From Megaustenia siamemsis (lineage: Eukaryota; Mollusca; Gastropoda; Stylommatophora; Ariophantidae), in the NCBI GenBank assembly GCA_032433765.1, contig JAVIAB010000124.1, forward strand, positions 93,428,845 through 93,492,844: 64,000 nt of DNA, read 5' to 3'. The notes beneath the pieces were generated by a model. It did no database searches. It worked only from the letters and a program-made list of their open reading frames with translations, and was not told the DNA's origin. Below, piece after piece: positions 42,335 through 53,339 of this stretch. The first letter of the stretch is position 1. Each line of letters begins with the position of its first letter. The translations under genes were made by a program, and so were the position numbers.

Positions 42335-42842
42335 TTAATTTTAATGCCATGAAAAATATACTAACAACAAAACAAATAACAGCAAGCTGAAACAAAGAAT
42401 AGCAAAATGTTACATCTTCTCAATACTCCTGTATGGTGCATAAACAAGGACATTAGACAGGAAAACAGACCAGAAAATTGAAGCCTTTGAAATGTGGATT
42501 TATAGAAGAATAGGTGGAATTGGATGGAAAGAAAAGAAAACAAATGATGCAGTTTTAAAACAATTAAAAATAAAAAGAGAACTACTAAATACAATTAAGA
42601 TAAGACAAATACAATTTTTGGGGGCACGATAAAAGACACAACAGCCTACTAAAAGTAATATTGGAAGGGAAAATACAAGGTAAAAGAGGCAATGGCAGAC
42701 CAAGACTAACACGGACGAGCAACATCAAAAGATGGACATGTCAATCTATGACAACCTGCACCATAAAAGCAAGAAATAGAGTGGAATGGCGTCCATGGTA
42801 GCCAACCTTCCTTGCAGAGACGGCACTCGATGATGATGTTTA
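42335..42842 (+). mobile_element. LINE-C 3' end fragment
   Basis: It matches the 59445 copy (NFNAMKNIL, ETWTLD-like, EAFEMWIYRRIGGIGWKEKK, ILEGKIQGKRG) with frameshifts, and ends CACTCGATGATGATG. Confidence 0.8.
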
Positions 42843-42985
42843 TCATTCTATATATCTATGCTTTCGTTATCAGACTGCCTTTTCCTTCTTATTCCTCTTA
42901 TTGTTATTGATAGTCTCTCGTGGCTCCTTCATTGTCTCAAATACCAGTCTCACTAACAAAATTCTTAGCCCTCCCAACGTCAACG

Positions 42986-42987
<2 letters not shown>

Positions 42988-43048
<61 letters not shown>
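42988..43048. repeat. (AT)n microsatellite
   Basis: About 30 AT units. Confidence 0.97.
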
Positions 43049-43052
<4 letters not shown>

Positions 43053-43784
43053 AGATATGATGTTTACATAAAGAAGTGCTCAGAAACAAAATACTATAGG
43101 AAGACCTAGCAGTAAATCGTCAGACATAGAAATATAGCATTGTTTCCCGTCTTCAGCTAATGAGGAACAAAGAATGTCAAAAACGGGAAAGGAAAAACCA
43201 CGTTAACATTGACTACGAGGAGCTGACAGTCCTAGGATGTAAGTTTCTTCTTTGTTTATGGGTAGTTGTTTGTTTATAATATTTCTTTTGATTTTTAGTA
43301 TAATATGCATAGAACATTAATACACGTTGTGGGTTAAATCAATAAACAAGCAAATAGAAACGAAACAAAAGGTATGAATAGTGCGAACTGCCTTCTCTTA
43401 TGAAGAAAAACTCTATAACATTAAGAGCGAAACATAGTATAAAATGTAAACACACCCAAAGAAATAAGAAATCCTTCATTCAGACTATTTATCTCAAAGA
43501 CTTCTCTGAAAATTCAAATCAGTGAGATTGATGATAACATTTATACAAATGTACAGTTTTTTAAACAACATTATTGAAGTCTGTAAATAAATTCATAAAT
43601 TATTTTTCATATTACAATTCCACAGAAGTAGTTGAGATAAATACAGCAGTAAATATATACATTTATTTCTAGTGCCTACCACACCTGTTTGTTGTTATCT
43701 CAAAGTGGCATTTTACTAATAGCCAGCACAGCTCTACGGTATGGATGAACTTGGTCTGAGCCTAGAAAATTCCACTAATTCATA
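43049..43784. other. Unassigned AT-rich DNA
   Basis: No feature seen. Confidence 0.4.
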
Positions 43785-44095
43785 AAGTTGATATTTTATG
43801 GAAGTGGTTTCAACTTGTGCTGCCACACACACACACAAGTTGATATTTTATGGAAGTGGTTTCAACTTGTGCTGCCACACACACACAAGTTGATATTTTA
43901 TGGAAGTGGTTTCAATTTGTGCTGCCACACGCACACAAAATTTGATATTTTATGGAAGTGGTTTCAACTTGTGCTGCCACACACACACACAATTTGATAT
44001 TTTATGGAAGTGGTTTCAACTTGTTCTGCCACACACACAAAAGTTGATATTTTATGGAAGTGGTTTCAACGTGTGCTGCCACACACACACAAAGT
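43785..44095. repeat. About 50-bp tandem repeat with (CA)n ends
   Basis: Six units of AGTTGATATTTTATGGAAGT plus GGTTTCAACTTGTGCTGCC and a variable (CA)n block. The open frames over it are artefacts. Confidence 0.93.
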
Positions 44096-44171
44096 AAAAT
44101 ATTTACCTAAAGTAAATATTTATATGTAAATGATGTATGTAAATGATATATGTAAATTGTATATTGAAAAC

Positions 44172-44455
44172 TTTCAGAAAGAGGCCAAAGCAAAGAGAGA
44201 ACCAATTCCCAATATTAGGAAGAATCAATCATCACTTTTTGGCCATGTAATGAGAAAACAGCTGAAATGTACTGTGACACCTGGAAAAATTGAGGAACGA
44301 AGAGATAGAGGGAAGAGAAAAGACACTCGACATCTTAAGTGAATGGCTTGACAGAAGGTAAACAACAGAAATCATAAATAACTGTCAAGATCGAAAGTTG
44401 TGGAGAAACTTGATCACCTAAGCCAGCAGGCATGGTACTTGATGATGATGAAATG
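44172..44455 (+). mobile_element. LINE-B 3' end fragment
   Basis: KEAKAKREPIPNIRKNQSSL, FGHVMRKQLK and GKIEERRDRGKR are read before the frame breaks; a (GAT)n tail lies at about 44440-44452. Confidence 0.8.
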
Positions 44456-44640
44456 ATATTTTAATAGTCAATGCTTTGGTACAAAAATATCAAAGATTGG
44501 AAACTCTGATGTTTTCTTCTGTGCGATAAACAGTGGTGGCTGCCGCAGAGAGAAATCATAAATAAAAATCCTAACCTGTGCAGCTAGGACTAACCAGTCC
44601 CCAATTACAATTTTAAATGGAGGTAATATATGACATGAAG

Positions 44641-44727
<87 letters not shown>

Positions 44728-44735
44728 TATATGCA
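44641..44735. repeat. (AT)n microsatellite
   Basis: AT tract with a few G substitutions; the next SINE-I copy begins just downstream. Confidence 0.95.
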
Positions 44736-44754
44736 CACATATGTATATATACAA

Positions 44755-45145
44755 GGGAGCCGCGATAGCTCAGTGGTTAGTGAACTGGACTTTAAAGGAC
44801 AAGGAGTAGGGTTCTATCCCATCCGATGGCTTCCGGGTTCACCCAGCCTTAAATGGGTACCGGATTTTTAAATGGGAAAGTGAAACGGCACGGACGTAAT
44901 ACCTACCATTACCCCAAAAATCACGTGCTGAAGGTCTGTAAAATTTATGGTCACTAGCACCATATTACCTATACGCCACTTGGCGTGAATGGGTACCGGA
45001 TTTTTTTTCTGTGAAAGTAAAGCAGCACGGGTGTAATACCGACCACATTACCCGAAAAATCATGTGCTGAAGGTCTGTAAAATATAGGGTCACTAACACC
45101 ATATTTCCCTATACGCCACTTCGCGTGACGGGGGTACTTTACTTT
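44755..45145 (+). mobile_element. SINE-I tandem: one full copy fused to a headless copy
   Basis: The first copy has box A TAGCTCAGTGG (44766-44776), box B-like GGTTCTATCCC (44810-44820) and the body up to GCCACTTGGCGTGA. It passes directly into a second body beginning AATGGGTACCGG at about 44988 and ending GGGGGTACTTTACTTT. Confidence 0.85.
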
Positions 45146-45167
45146 ATATATATATATAAATAATAAC

Positions 45168-46070
45168 CCCTCAGTTATCGCGGGTAATAGGGACCAGAAC
45201 TGGGCGCGATAAGTGAAAGACCGCTAAGTAGTGTCACCCTCACATTTTTAACATACGTACATTTTTTGTGTATGTATAATATAAATAAGTGTATATGAAA
45301 CCATGTAAGTGCATATGTTATCATTAGAACATTAAAGAATAGTTTCAAACATGTAAATAAAATATTAATAGTATAAATAACATACATAAAATAATGTATA
45401 AATGATACAAATATGATATAATATTAACTTTTCTTTTATAACAAAGTCCGTAACTTACCTTTGACAATAGCTTCTCTTCGCTTGATCTTTATAAATGTCG
45501 ATGAAACACCTGTGCAGTACGGTGGAGGTGAAGAAGATGAAGATGATTTACTGCACAGGTTAATGAGAGCTTTACTGCACAGGTTAATGAGAGCTTTACT
45601 GCACAGGTTAATGAGAGCTTTACTGCACAGGTTAATGAGAGCTTTACTGCACAGGTTAATGAGAGCTTTACTGCACAGGTTAATGAGAGCTTTACTGCAC
45701 AGGTTAATGAGAGCTTTACTGCACAGGTTAATGAGAGCTTTACTGCACAGGTTAATGAGAGCTTTACTGCACAGGTTAATGAGAGCTTTACTGCACAGGT
45801 TAATGAGAGCTTTACTGCACAGGTTAATGAGAGCTTTACTGCACAGGTTAATGAGAGCTTTACTGCACAGGTTAATGAGAGCTTTACTGCACAGGTTAAT
45901 GAGAGCTTTACTGCACAGGTTAATGAGAGCTTTACTGCACAGGTTAATGAGAGCTTTACTGCTCCTCAGATGACGCCTCACCGTTAGGTTCTAGGGAATT
46001 TTGAATGTTTGAACAATCAGCGATGTACTGAGGCCGCGATAAATGAACCGCGAAGTAGCGAGGGATGGCT
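45168..46070. mobile_element. Possible pogo/Tigger-like MITE carrying a minisatellite
   Basis: The left end (CCCCTCAGTTATCGCGGGTA, GCGATAAGTGAAAGACCGC) and right end (CCGCGATAAATGAACCGCGA, AGTAGCGAGGGATGGCTG) show the inverted TATCGCGG / CCGCGATA and CGAGGG signatures recalled from pogo/Tigger termini. The TIRs are imperfect and no transposase is present. Confidence 0.42.
45545..45965. repeat. 24-bp minisatellite (about 17 copies)
   Basis: Perfect units of TTTACTGCACAGGTTAATGA plus GAGC. Because 24 is a multiple of three, frames stay open on both strands (LLHRLMRA on plus, LINLCSKA on minus). Confidence 0.97.
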
Positions 46071-46484
46071 GTGTATATATTTGAAATACATCGAATAAAA
46101 CATAAAATATCCTCTATAAAATAGAGGGAAAAGAGCTAGACCACAAATTTAATCAACATGGGGTAAGGTTAATTTTGAAAATACAATGTATGAAAGCTAC
46201 ATGCAAAACTCGTACCTTGACAAGGAAAAATCATGCATGCATGTCTTTGCAAGAACTTACAATTTATGAAAACTGATTTATAAAGAACATTAAAGCAGGG
46301 AAGTAAGATGAGTTGGTCATCTAATACGATATAATGGCGTAGAAAGGGTAATTATGGAGATCATAGTTATAGGTGGACAACAGAGAGGAATACGTACAAG
46401 AGGGTTAATGCAAGCGGCGAACTTGGATTGACTGTACAGAAGCGGGTATCTGGTATAGAATTGAGAAAACTTCAGAGTGACTGT
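46071..46484. other. Unassigned DNA; left member of a flanking duplicate
   Basis: The 46095-46175 segment (AATATCCTCTATAAAATAGA, AGAGCTAGA, CAACATGGGGTAAGGTTAAT) recurs at 47180-47265. Confidence 0.6.
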
Positions 46485-47345
46485 TATGAGAATCAAGTTC
46501 CCACAGGGAATCCACGGTGAAGATAATAATGGCTGGATGGACTAGCACATCCCTTCGGAGCAACTGTCATGAGTGCCCAGTTCCAACAGGGAAAGATAGA
46601 TGAAGATGATGGCTGAATGGACTAGCACATCCCTTCAGAGCAACCGTCATGAGTTCCAGTTCCAACAGGGAAAGATAGATGATGATGATGATGGCTGGAC
46701 GGACTAACACATCCCTTCAGAGCAACCTGTTGTGAGTGCCTAGTTCTAACAGGGAAAGATAGATGATGATGATGATGATGATGGCTGAATGGACAAGCAC
46801 ATCACTTCAGATCAACTGTCATGAGTGCCAGTTCCAACAGGGAAAGATAGATGATGATGATGACTGAATAGACTAGCACATCCCTTCAGAGCACCTGTCA
46901 TGAGTACCTAGTTCCAACAGGTAAAGACAGATGATGATGATGGCTGGATGGACTAGCACATCCCTTCAAAGCAACCTGTTCTGAGTGCCTAGTTCTAACA
47001 GGGAAAGATAGATGATGATGATGATGATGGCTGAATGGACTAGCACATCCATTCAGAACAACTGTCATGAGTAGCTAGTTCCAACAGGGAAATATAGATG
47101 ATGATGATGATGGCTGGATGGACTAGTACATCCCTTCAGAGCAACCTGTTGTGAGTGCCTAATTCCAACATGAAAAGATAGAATAAAACAGAAAATATCC
47201 TCTTTAAAATACAGGGGAAAGAGCTAGAATAAAAATTGAATCAACATGGGGTAAGGTTAATTATGATGGTGGCTGAATGGACTATCACATCCCTTCAGAG
47301 GAACTGTCATGAGTGTCTAGTTCCAACAGCAAAAAGTAGATGATA
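46485..47345. repeat. About 80-bp tandem repeat
   Basis: Around ten units contain GGACTAGCACATCCCTTCAG, TGTCATGAGTGCC, TAGTTCCAACAGGGAAAGAT and a variable (GAT)n block. Degenerate relatives continue to about 47590. Confidence 0.9.
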
Positions 47346-47989
47346 ATGACATATAAGGTTTCTAGAACATAAATGTAATTGTCATGGGAGAAAAAGTTGC
47401 AACGAAAAAAGTTCGAATATGATAATGATGATGAGGACTGAGTCGTCTAGAATATTCTTTCAAAGTAGCTGTCGATGAAGTCAAGTTCCAAAAGCGAAAG
47501 CTCGATGACGATGTGTTTCCGGAGTGGTCTGGAACATCATTTCACAGTAGCTGCCAAGTTTCAATGGGCAAACATAGATGATGATATTGCTAATTATGAT
47601 GATGAGGGTTGCGTGGTTCAAATTATCCTGGCTTCGAATTCCGCCACAGTCGGTGGTTCTTTATGAATCCGATTTATTCGTGTGCTTACTTTTCCTCAAT
47701 CTCAGGGTAGTGAGAGTTCCATGCCAAACCCTCACGTTTAAAAGCGAAAATCAGAGGGCTTTATGTGTGCACTACACGTGGTAGTAGTTGAGAGTCACAA
47801 ACAAGAATATATAATAAATGACGGCTGCCCAAAACACAACTGTAAAGTAATTAAAAATATACCCGTGCTATAACTGGATGTGTTGAACGTAGTGATGAAG
47901 AATGAAGATAAAATAGATCTGCTAATGCCCCATTCACCGAAACACGCAAAACATCTATATGTGTTACGTGATATGTGTGGTCAGTGAAA
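47346..47989. other. Degenerate continuation of the 80-bp repeat, then unassigned DNA
   Basis: GATGATG-rich, repeat-like sequence to about 47600, then no recognised feature. Confidence 0.45.
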
Positions 47990-48630
47990 ACTTAAACATT
48001 CGTGTCAGACGAATGACAGGAAACAGTCTGAGAGATAAGATCAGAAATGAAGAACTGAGAAAAATGCTAGAAATAGCCCCCGTCATAGAATGTACCGGTC
48101 AAATACCAGTGGATAAAGAAATACAGCGAAGACGATGGCGATGGATAGGACACACACTACGAAAACCAACTGAGAGTATTACACAACAGGCCCTTTTTTG
48201 GAATCCCCAGGGGAAAAGACAAAGAGGAAGACCAAGGAATTCTTGGAGAAGACAGATTGAAGCAGAGATGAAGATGATGGGGAAGACATGGAATGATCTT
48301 AAAAGAATTGCAAAAAACAGAACGACTTGGAAAGTGTTTGTTGAAGACCTATGCTCCACTGGGAGCTAAAAGGTAGAAGAAGATAGAATATATAAAGAAA
48401 CAACAGATACAATGGTTTGGCCACGTGACAAGGTAGAAAGATTAAAACACAACACAACGAGCCTTCAGCAAACGCCGTGAGAAAACCAGACCCAATGGTC
48501 AACCACGAAAAAGACGGATGGATGGAATATTAGAAGCACTAGGAAACATACCAGAAGCAGAGGCGAACAGAAGAGCAAAAGACCGCAAATTATATCTCCC
48601 CTCGACACTGGAAGGCAAATGAGGAAAGAC
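47990..48630 (+). mobile_element. LINE-E 3' end, split by a LINE-A insertion
   Basis: RRMTGNSLRDKIRNEELRKM (48005-48075) and, after the insert, IQWFGHV-, KTRPNGQPRKRR- and ILEALGN-type blocks to LYLPSTLEGK (about 48620) together rebuild the order seen in the 19265 copy. Confidence 0.82.
48092..48382 (+). mobile_element. LINE-A 3' end inserted into LINE-E
   Basis: A 291-bp 5'-truncated LINE-A copy, open from GQIPVDKEIQRRRWRWIGHT to VEDLCSTGS and followed by AAAGGTAGAAGAAG. The 7-bp target duplication ATAGAAT flanks it (48085-48091 and 48383-48389). Confidence 0.9.
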
Positions 48631-49984
48631 AGTAGAAGAAGAAAACTTAAACATGCGAGATAGCAATAATAGAGCGTCAGTTAAATAAGTCGATGTGTTT
48701 TTTCTTCATAAAAGAAATAATAAGTCCGTCACTCTCACCTCCGGGGCAATATTACTTCCATTCTCTAATTCATAGTCGATTTCAATTATCTGCATTGTTC
48801 TGTATCACTTTTTAGAACTACCAGTATATTACAATGTGTTCAATAGAATTTGTGCTTTGAGCACATATTAATTGGTTGCGTTGCATTGTGTTTGTCATTT
48901 CGCTGACCATTGCCTCCGTCTTCAGCACATACTTATTCAATATTTCTTTCCAATTGTTTGATTTTCTTTGATCTTTCTTCATGGTAGAGGCTGGATATAG
49001 TCAGAACTGCGTCACTTAGGAATGCATAACCAGAGTAACAAATGATTCCTATTCTGATTGTATGAAGAGTATATTTCTTATACAGACACCCTATTAGAAC
49101 CATCATACTCTACAAGTTGGAGTTTGTTGCTGGAGTTTATTATCTATCTTTAATCTACAGCATGTGTGCTTTTTTAGTGTTACTGACATGCATAACTTGA
49201 TATTACGACATTTTCAGATGTTCGAATTATTTGGAAATTAAAACGGCTGATTGTCCCAATGATATAGTTGACATTCATCAAGGTGGACGTTCAAAAGAAG
49301 TAGTAGTTTCGTTCAAAATGGTCGCGATTGCAGTATTTGTTGAAACAGAATAACAAAAATGACACCGTGATAGGCAGCCAATTTGATGTACTATCTTCTT
49401 GATCATGGTAATTACATCTGTGTTGCCTTTAAATGTAAGAAAATACTTTGAAAATATTGCGTATAAAACAAGACTAGATCATTATAATTGCAAACGAACA
49501 ATATTGCATTGTTTCAGACATATCATCGTGAAGTAAGAAAAAATAAAGACCAACAAATATTCTCAAATTAGCAACAAGAGTGAGGCAGAATGTTTGTTAC
49601 TGATACGATTGCTACACAGAGAATATCTGAACGGAAAAACATAAACATGCAAGTAGAGATGAAAATATATTTTCATAGATGAATAGAGGACAAAAGTAGT
49701 ACAGACTCCATATGTGGTTCACTGAATGGATTTTATTTAACACAACAAATAGAAACATAGACTGCAACACTCACTTCCAATCAGATGATATCGCATAATC
49801 CAGGACATCTTTTACATTACGTCAAGGTGGTACACAAATGAACACGAAAAGAAAACAGTCACGGTGGTGATATCAACATCTTTATGGAGAAACGAAAACT
49901 AAGAAGGTTCAACTGCATAAATCGCATGCAAGTCTCCCAAAAGCAATAATATTATGTGAGGGGTATGACAAGAAGAGCCAATCG
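48631..49984. other. Unassigned AT-rich DNA
   Basis: No gene or repeat family is recognised in this 1.35-kb stretch. Confidence 0.4.
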
Positions 49985-50173
49985 TAACATATGGATACGA
50001 ATCATGGACAATAGGACAACAGACAAGAAAATCACTGGAGTCTGTAGAAATGTAGTTTTACATAAGAATGTTGAGAGTACCATGGACAGCTAAGAAGAGT
50101 AATGAAGATGTTTTGAAAGAGGTCAAAGCAAAAACGGTGTGAAACAAGATGGCTGGGAGCGGAGAGAATAAAA

Positions 50174-50827
50174 TTGAATACAGGGGAGATGATTTTATCA
50201 TCAGGACACCAGGAACCAGGAGCACAACATAGCGAAGGGGTAGCTATAATGCTATCAAAAAATGCACAGAAGACACTAATAGAATGGGAGGCAGTGGGGC
50301 CAAGACTGGTGAGAGCAACATTTAGAACAACCAAAAACAAAATAAAATTACACATTATACAATGCTATGCGCCAACCAACGATAAAGATGACTCAGTTAA
50401 AGATGATTTTAATAAACAGCTACAATGGCAGCTGGATGCAAGACGAGCCAAGGATATTATAATCTTGATGGGAGACCTAAATGCTAAGGTAGGATCAGAC
50501 AACAGAGGCTTCAAAGAGATTATGGGAAAACATGGACTTGGAGATATAAACGAGAATGGCGAGATATTTGTGAATTTCTGCGCCCTTAATCAAATGAGCC
50601 TAGGAGGAACAATATTCCAACATAAAAGAATACACAAAGCTACATGGGTGTCACCAGATCATAGAACGGAAAATCAAATTGATCACATATGTATTAATAA
50701 TAAGTTTAAGTCATCCTTACAGGATGTAAAAGTATATAGAGGGGCAGATATAGCTTCTGATCATCATCTTCTGTTAGCCAAACTTAAAATTAAATTAAAA
50801 AGGTATAATACAACGAAAAAAGGATAG
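50174..50827 (+). pseudogene. APE-type endonuclease domain of LINE-A (N-terminus missing)
   Basis: The open frame carries the later AP-endonuclease motifs: QCYAPTNDKDD, MGDLNAKVG (50468-50494), TWVSPDHRTENQIDHI (catalytic D-H pair at about 50672-50689) and ASDHHLLLAKL. The first catalytic motif (ETHW-type) is lost by 5' truncation. A stop at 50825 separates it from the RT frame. The domain nicks target DNA to start target-primed reverse transcription. Confidence 0.88.
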
Positions 50828-51026
50828 AAAGTATTTCATTGTAGGGTTTCTTAAAGAACAAGGAATTAAAGATAAATTCGCAGTCACAATATCAAACAAA
50901 TACCAAGTCCTCCAACAACTAGAAAATACAATAAATATAGAAGATCATTGGAAACAGGTAAAAAATATATGGAAAGAGACATGCGAAGAAACACCGGGGA
51001 AAAGAGAACGCCAGAATAAGGCATGG

Positions 51027-52259
51027 ATGACAGCAGAGACCCTGGATAAAATTAAAGAAAGAAAGAACAAGAAAGCAGACATAAATAAAAGCAAAACAAG
51101 AAGTAATAAAGCCAAGACACAGGAAGCTTACACAGAGGTGAACAAAGAAGTGAGAAGATGCATTAAAAGGGATAAGAGGAAATATATAGATGAACTAGCT
51201 AAAGAGGCAGAAGAAGCAGCAAATAAAGGGAATATGAAAGAACTGTACAACAGCACAAAGAAATTAGGTGGAAAATACAAACAGATCAACGCATTTATCA
51301 AAGACAAGAAAGGAAATCTGCTAAGTAATATAAGGGAACAAATGGAGAGATGGAAAGAACACCTTGAAGAACTTTTGAACAGACCCGGCTCAAATAATCC
51401 TCCAGATATACTACCAGCAGAAGAAGAGTTACATGTTAACTGCGGAAAACCAAGCAAAGAAGAAATAATGAAAGCCATCAAACTATTAAAAGATGGTAAA
51501 GCCACAGGACCAGATGAAATTCCTTCAGAAGCCATCAAAGCAGATATTAACACCTCTACCACGATGTTACATGATCTATTGGATAAAATTTGGGAGAGGG
51601 AAGAAATACCTAAAGACTGGAGAGAAGGTTATATGATCAAACTACCAAAGAAAGGAAGTTTACAGGAGTGCACAAATTATAGGGGAATTATGCTACTATC
51701 AGTGTCAGGAAAAATATTAGGCAGAATCATTCTGGAGAGACTAAAAGAGGCTATAGAGAAACACTTGAGAGATGAACAAGCAGGTTTTAGGAAGAACAGA
51801 TCATGTGCTGATCAAATAACTACCCTACGTATAATAGTTGAACAAAGTTTAGAACTAAAATCATCACTTTATATTGGATTCATAGATTACGAAAAGGCAA
51901 TGTATGAAGGAACAAAATGTAGTGTGGTGCATGAAGGACAACTTACAGAAGCATTTGAAATAAGAACAGGAGTAAGGCAAGGATGCCTCCTGTCTCCATT
52001 TCACTTTCTACTGGCCATAGATTGGATTATGGAAATAACTCAAAACAACAGAAATGGGATCCAGTGGTCACTGACCAAACAACTCGATGATTTAGACTTT
52101 GCTGATGACATAGCTCTCCTATCACACAGCCATCAACAGATGCAGGTTAAAATGAGTATATTAGATGAGAGATCACAACAGCTAGGACTAAAGATTAATA
52201 GAGATAAGACCAACATTATGAGAATTAATGCAGTTGGCAATAACCAAATAAAACTATGA
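51027..52259 (+). pseudogene. Reverse transcriptase of LINE-A, internal deletion and premature stop
   Basis: A 410-codon frame carries the Lys-rich linker, GKATGPDEIPSEAIK, TNYRGIMLLSVSGKI, DEQAGFRKNRSCADQI, GVRQGCLLSP (51969-51998) and motif C FADD (52098-52109), then GLKINRDKTNIMRINA. At about 51900 the text passes from IGFIDYEKA straight to MYEGTKCSVV. Around 27 residues of the motif A to B spacer, including the usual F-D after KA, seem deleted in frame. The frame stops at 52257 where the element would continue (EIPLLDV follows). Confidence 0.87.
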
Positions 52260-52289
52260 GAAATACCTCTACTAGACGTACAATCTTAT

Positions 52290-52870
52290 ATATATCTGGG
52301 CAGTAATATAGATAAAGAGGGAGGAACAGAAAATGATACCAAAATAAGGATATCAAAAGCAAGAGGAGCTTTCATTGCACTTGGAAACATATGGAAATCC
52401 AAAGAAATTAGGCTAAATACAAAAATAAAAATTTTCAACTCAAATGTTAAGTCGGTCCTATTATATGGCTGTGAAACATGGAGAATGACAAAATTGACAA
52501 TCACGAAGGTACAGACTTTCATTAATGGATGCTTGCGCAGAATAAAGGGATGGAAATGGCAGAACAAAGTCACTAACGTGGAATTATGGAAATGTACCGG
52601 TCAAATACCAGTGGATAAAGAGATACAGCGAAGACGATGGCGATGGATAGGACACACACTACGGAAGCCAACTGAGAGTATTACACAACAGGCCCTTTTT
52701 TGGAATCCCCAGGGGAAAAGACAAAGAGGAAGATCAAGGAATTCTTGGAGAAGACAGCTAGAGGCAGAGATGAAGATGATGGGAAGACATGGAATGATCT
52801 TAAAAGAATGGCAAAAAACAGAACGACTTGGAAAGTGTTTGTTGAAGACCTATGCTCCACTGGGAGCTAA
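52290..52870 (+). pseudogene. LINE-A C-terminal region, frameshifted
   Basis: YLGSNIDKEGG, AFIALGNIWKSKEIRL, YGCETWRMTK, CLRRIKGWKWQ, RRRWRWIGHTLRKPTES and WNPQGKRQRGRS are read in order. A one-base loss at about 52780 (GGGAAGACAT against GGGGAAGACA) changes frame before the end. Confidence 0.85.
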
Positions 52871-53339
52871 AAAGGTAATAGAAGAAAAAGAAAGCAAAAC
52901 GAGAGCTAATTTCCAATATTAGGAAGAAACAATCATCATTTTTGGCAATGTAATGAGAAGAGAACAGCTGGAATATATTGTAACAACTGGAAAAATTGAG
53001 GGACGAAAAGATAGAGGGAAGCAAAGAGAAAAAATAACAGACAGCTTGAAAGAATGGCTTGGCAGAAGGTCAACAACAGAAATGATAAATAGCTGCCGAG
53101 ATCGAAAGTTGTGAAGAGACATGATCATCTACGCCAGTAGGCCCGGTACTTGATGATGATGATGATGATAAGAAGGCACATACGCTAAAAAAAGCGTAAC
53201 AGATAATGAGGTCATGCGGAGAACAGAAGAAAAAAAAATGAGGAATCACGCGAAGAACAGTGTCAAGCGTTGAGGGCTCACTCAAAGCACACATCAATTT
53301 ATAGAGGGATCACATGAAGAATAGCACCACGAGATAGAG

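Larger units (their letters stand above)
50137..52890 (+). mobile_element. LINE-A, longest copy (endonuclease + RT + C-terminus), 5' truncated
   Basis: A 2.75-kb non-LTR retrotransposon bounded by the duplication AAAGCAAAAACG (50125-50136) / AAAGCAAAACG (52891-52901). It starts inside the endonuclease domain. RT follows, then a C-terminal region without RNase H ending near CTGGGAGCTAAAAAGG and a (GAA)n-like tail. The domain plan and motifs look RTE-like; the clade is tentative. Confidence 0.9.
49985..53168 (+). mobile_element. LINE-B 3' end, split by a LINE-A insertion
   Basis: The left part (49985-50136) carries ESWTIGQQTRKSLESVEM, MLRVPWTAKKSNEDVLKEVK. The right part (52891-53168) continues RANFQY-, MRREQLEYIVTTGKIEG- and GRRSTTEMINSC-type sequence to a (TGATGA)n tail at 53151-53168. 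LINE-A lies between. Confidence 0.85.

Noticed and set aside
45436..45981. Long repeat-protein frames on both strands (LINLCSKA and LLHRLMRA repeats)
   Set aside because: The frames stay open only because the 24-bp satellite unit is a multiple of three; there is no start context, domain or codon evidence.
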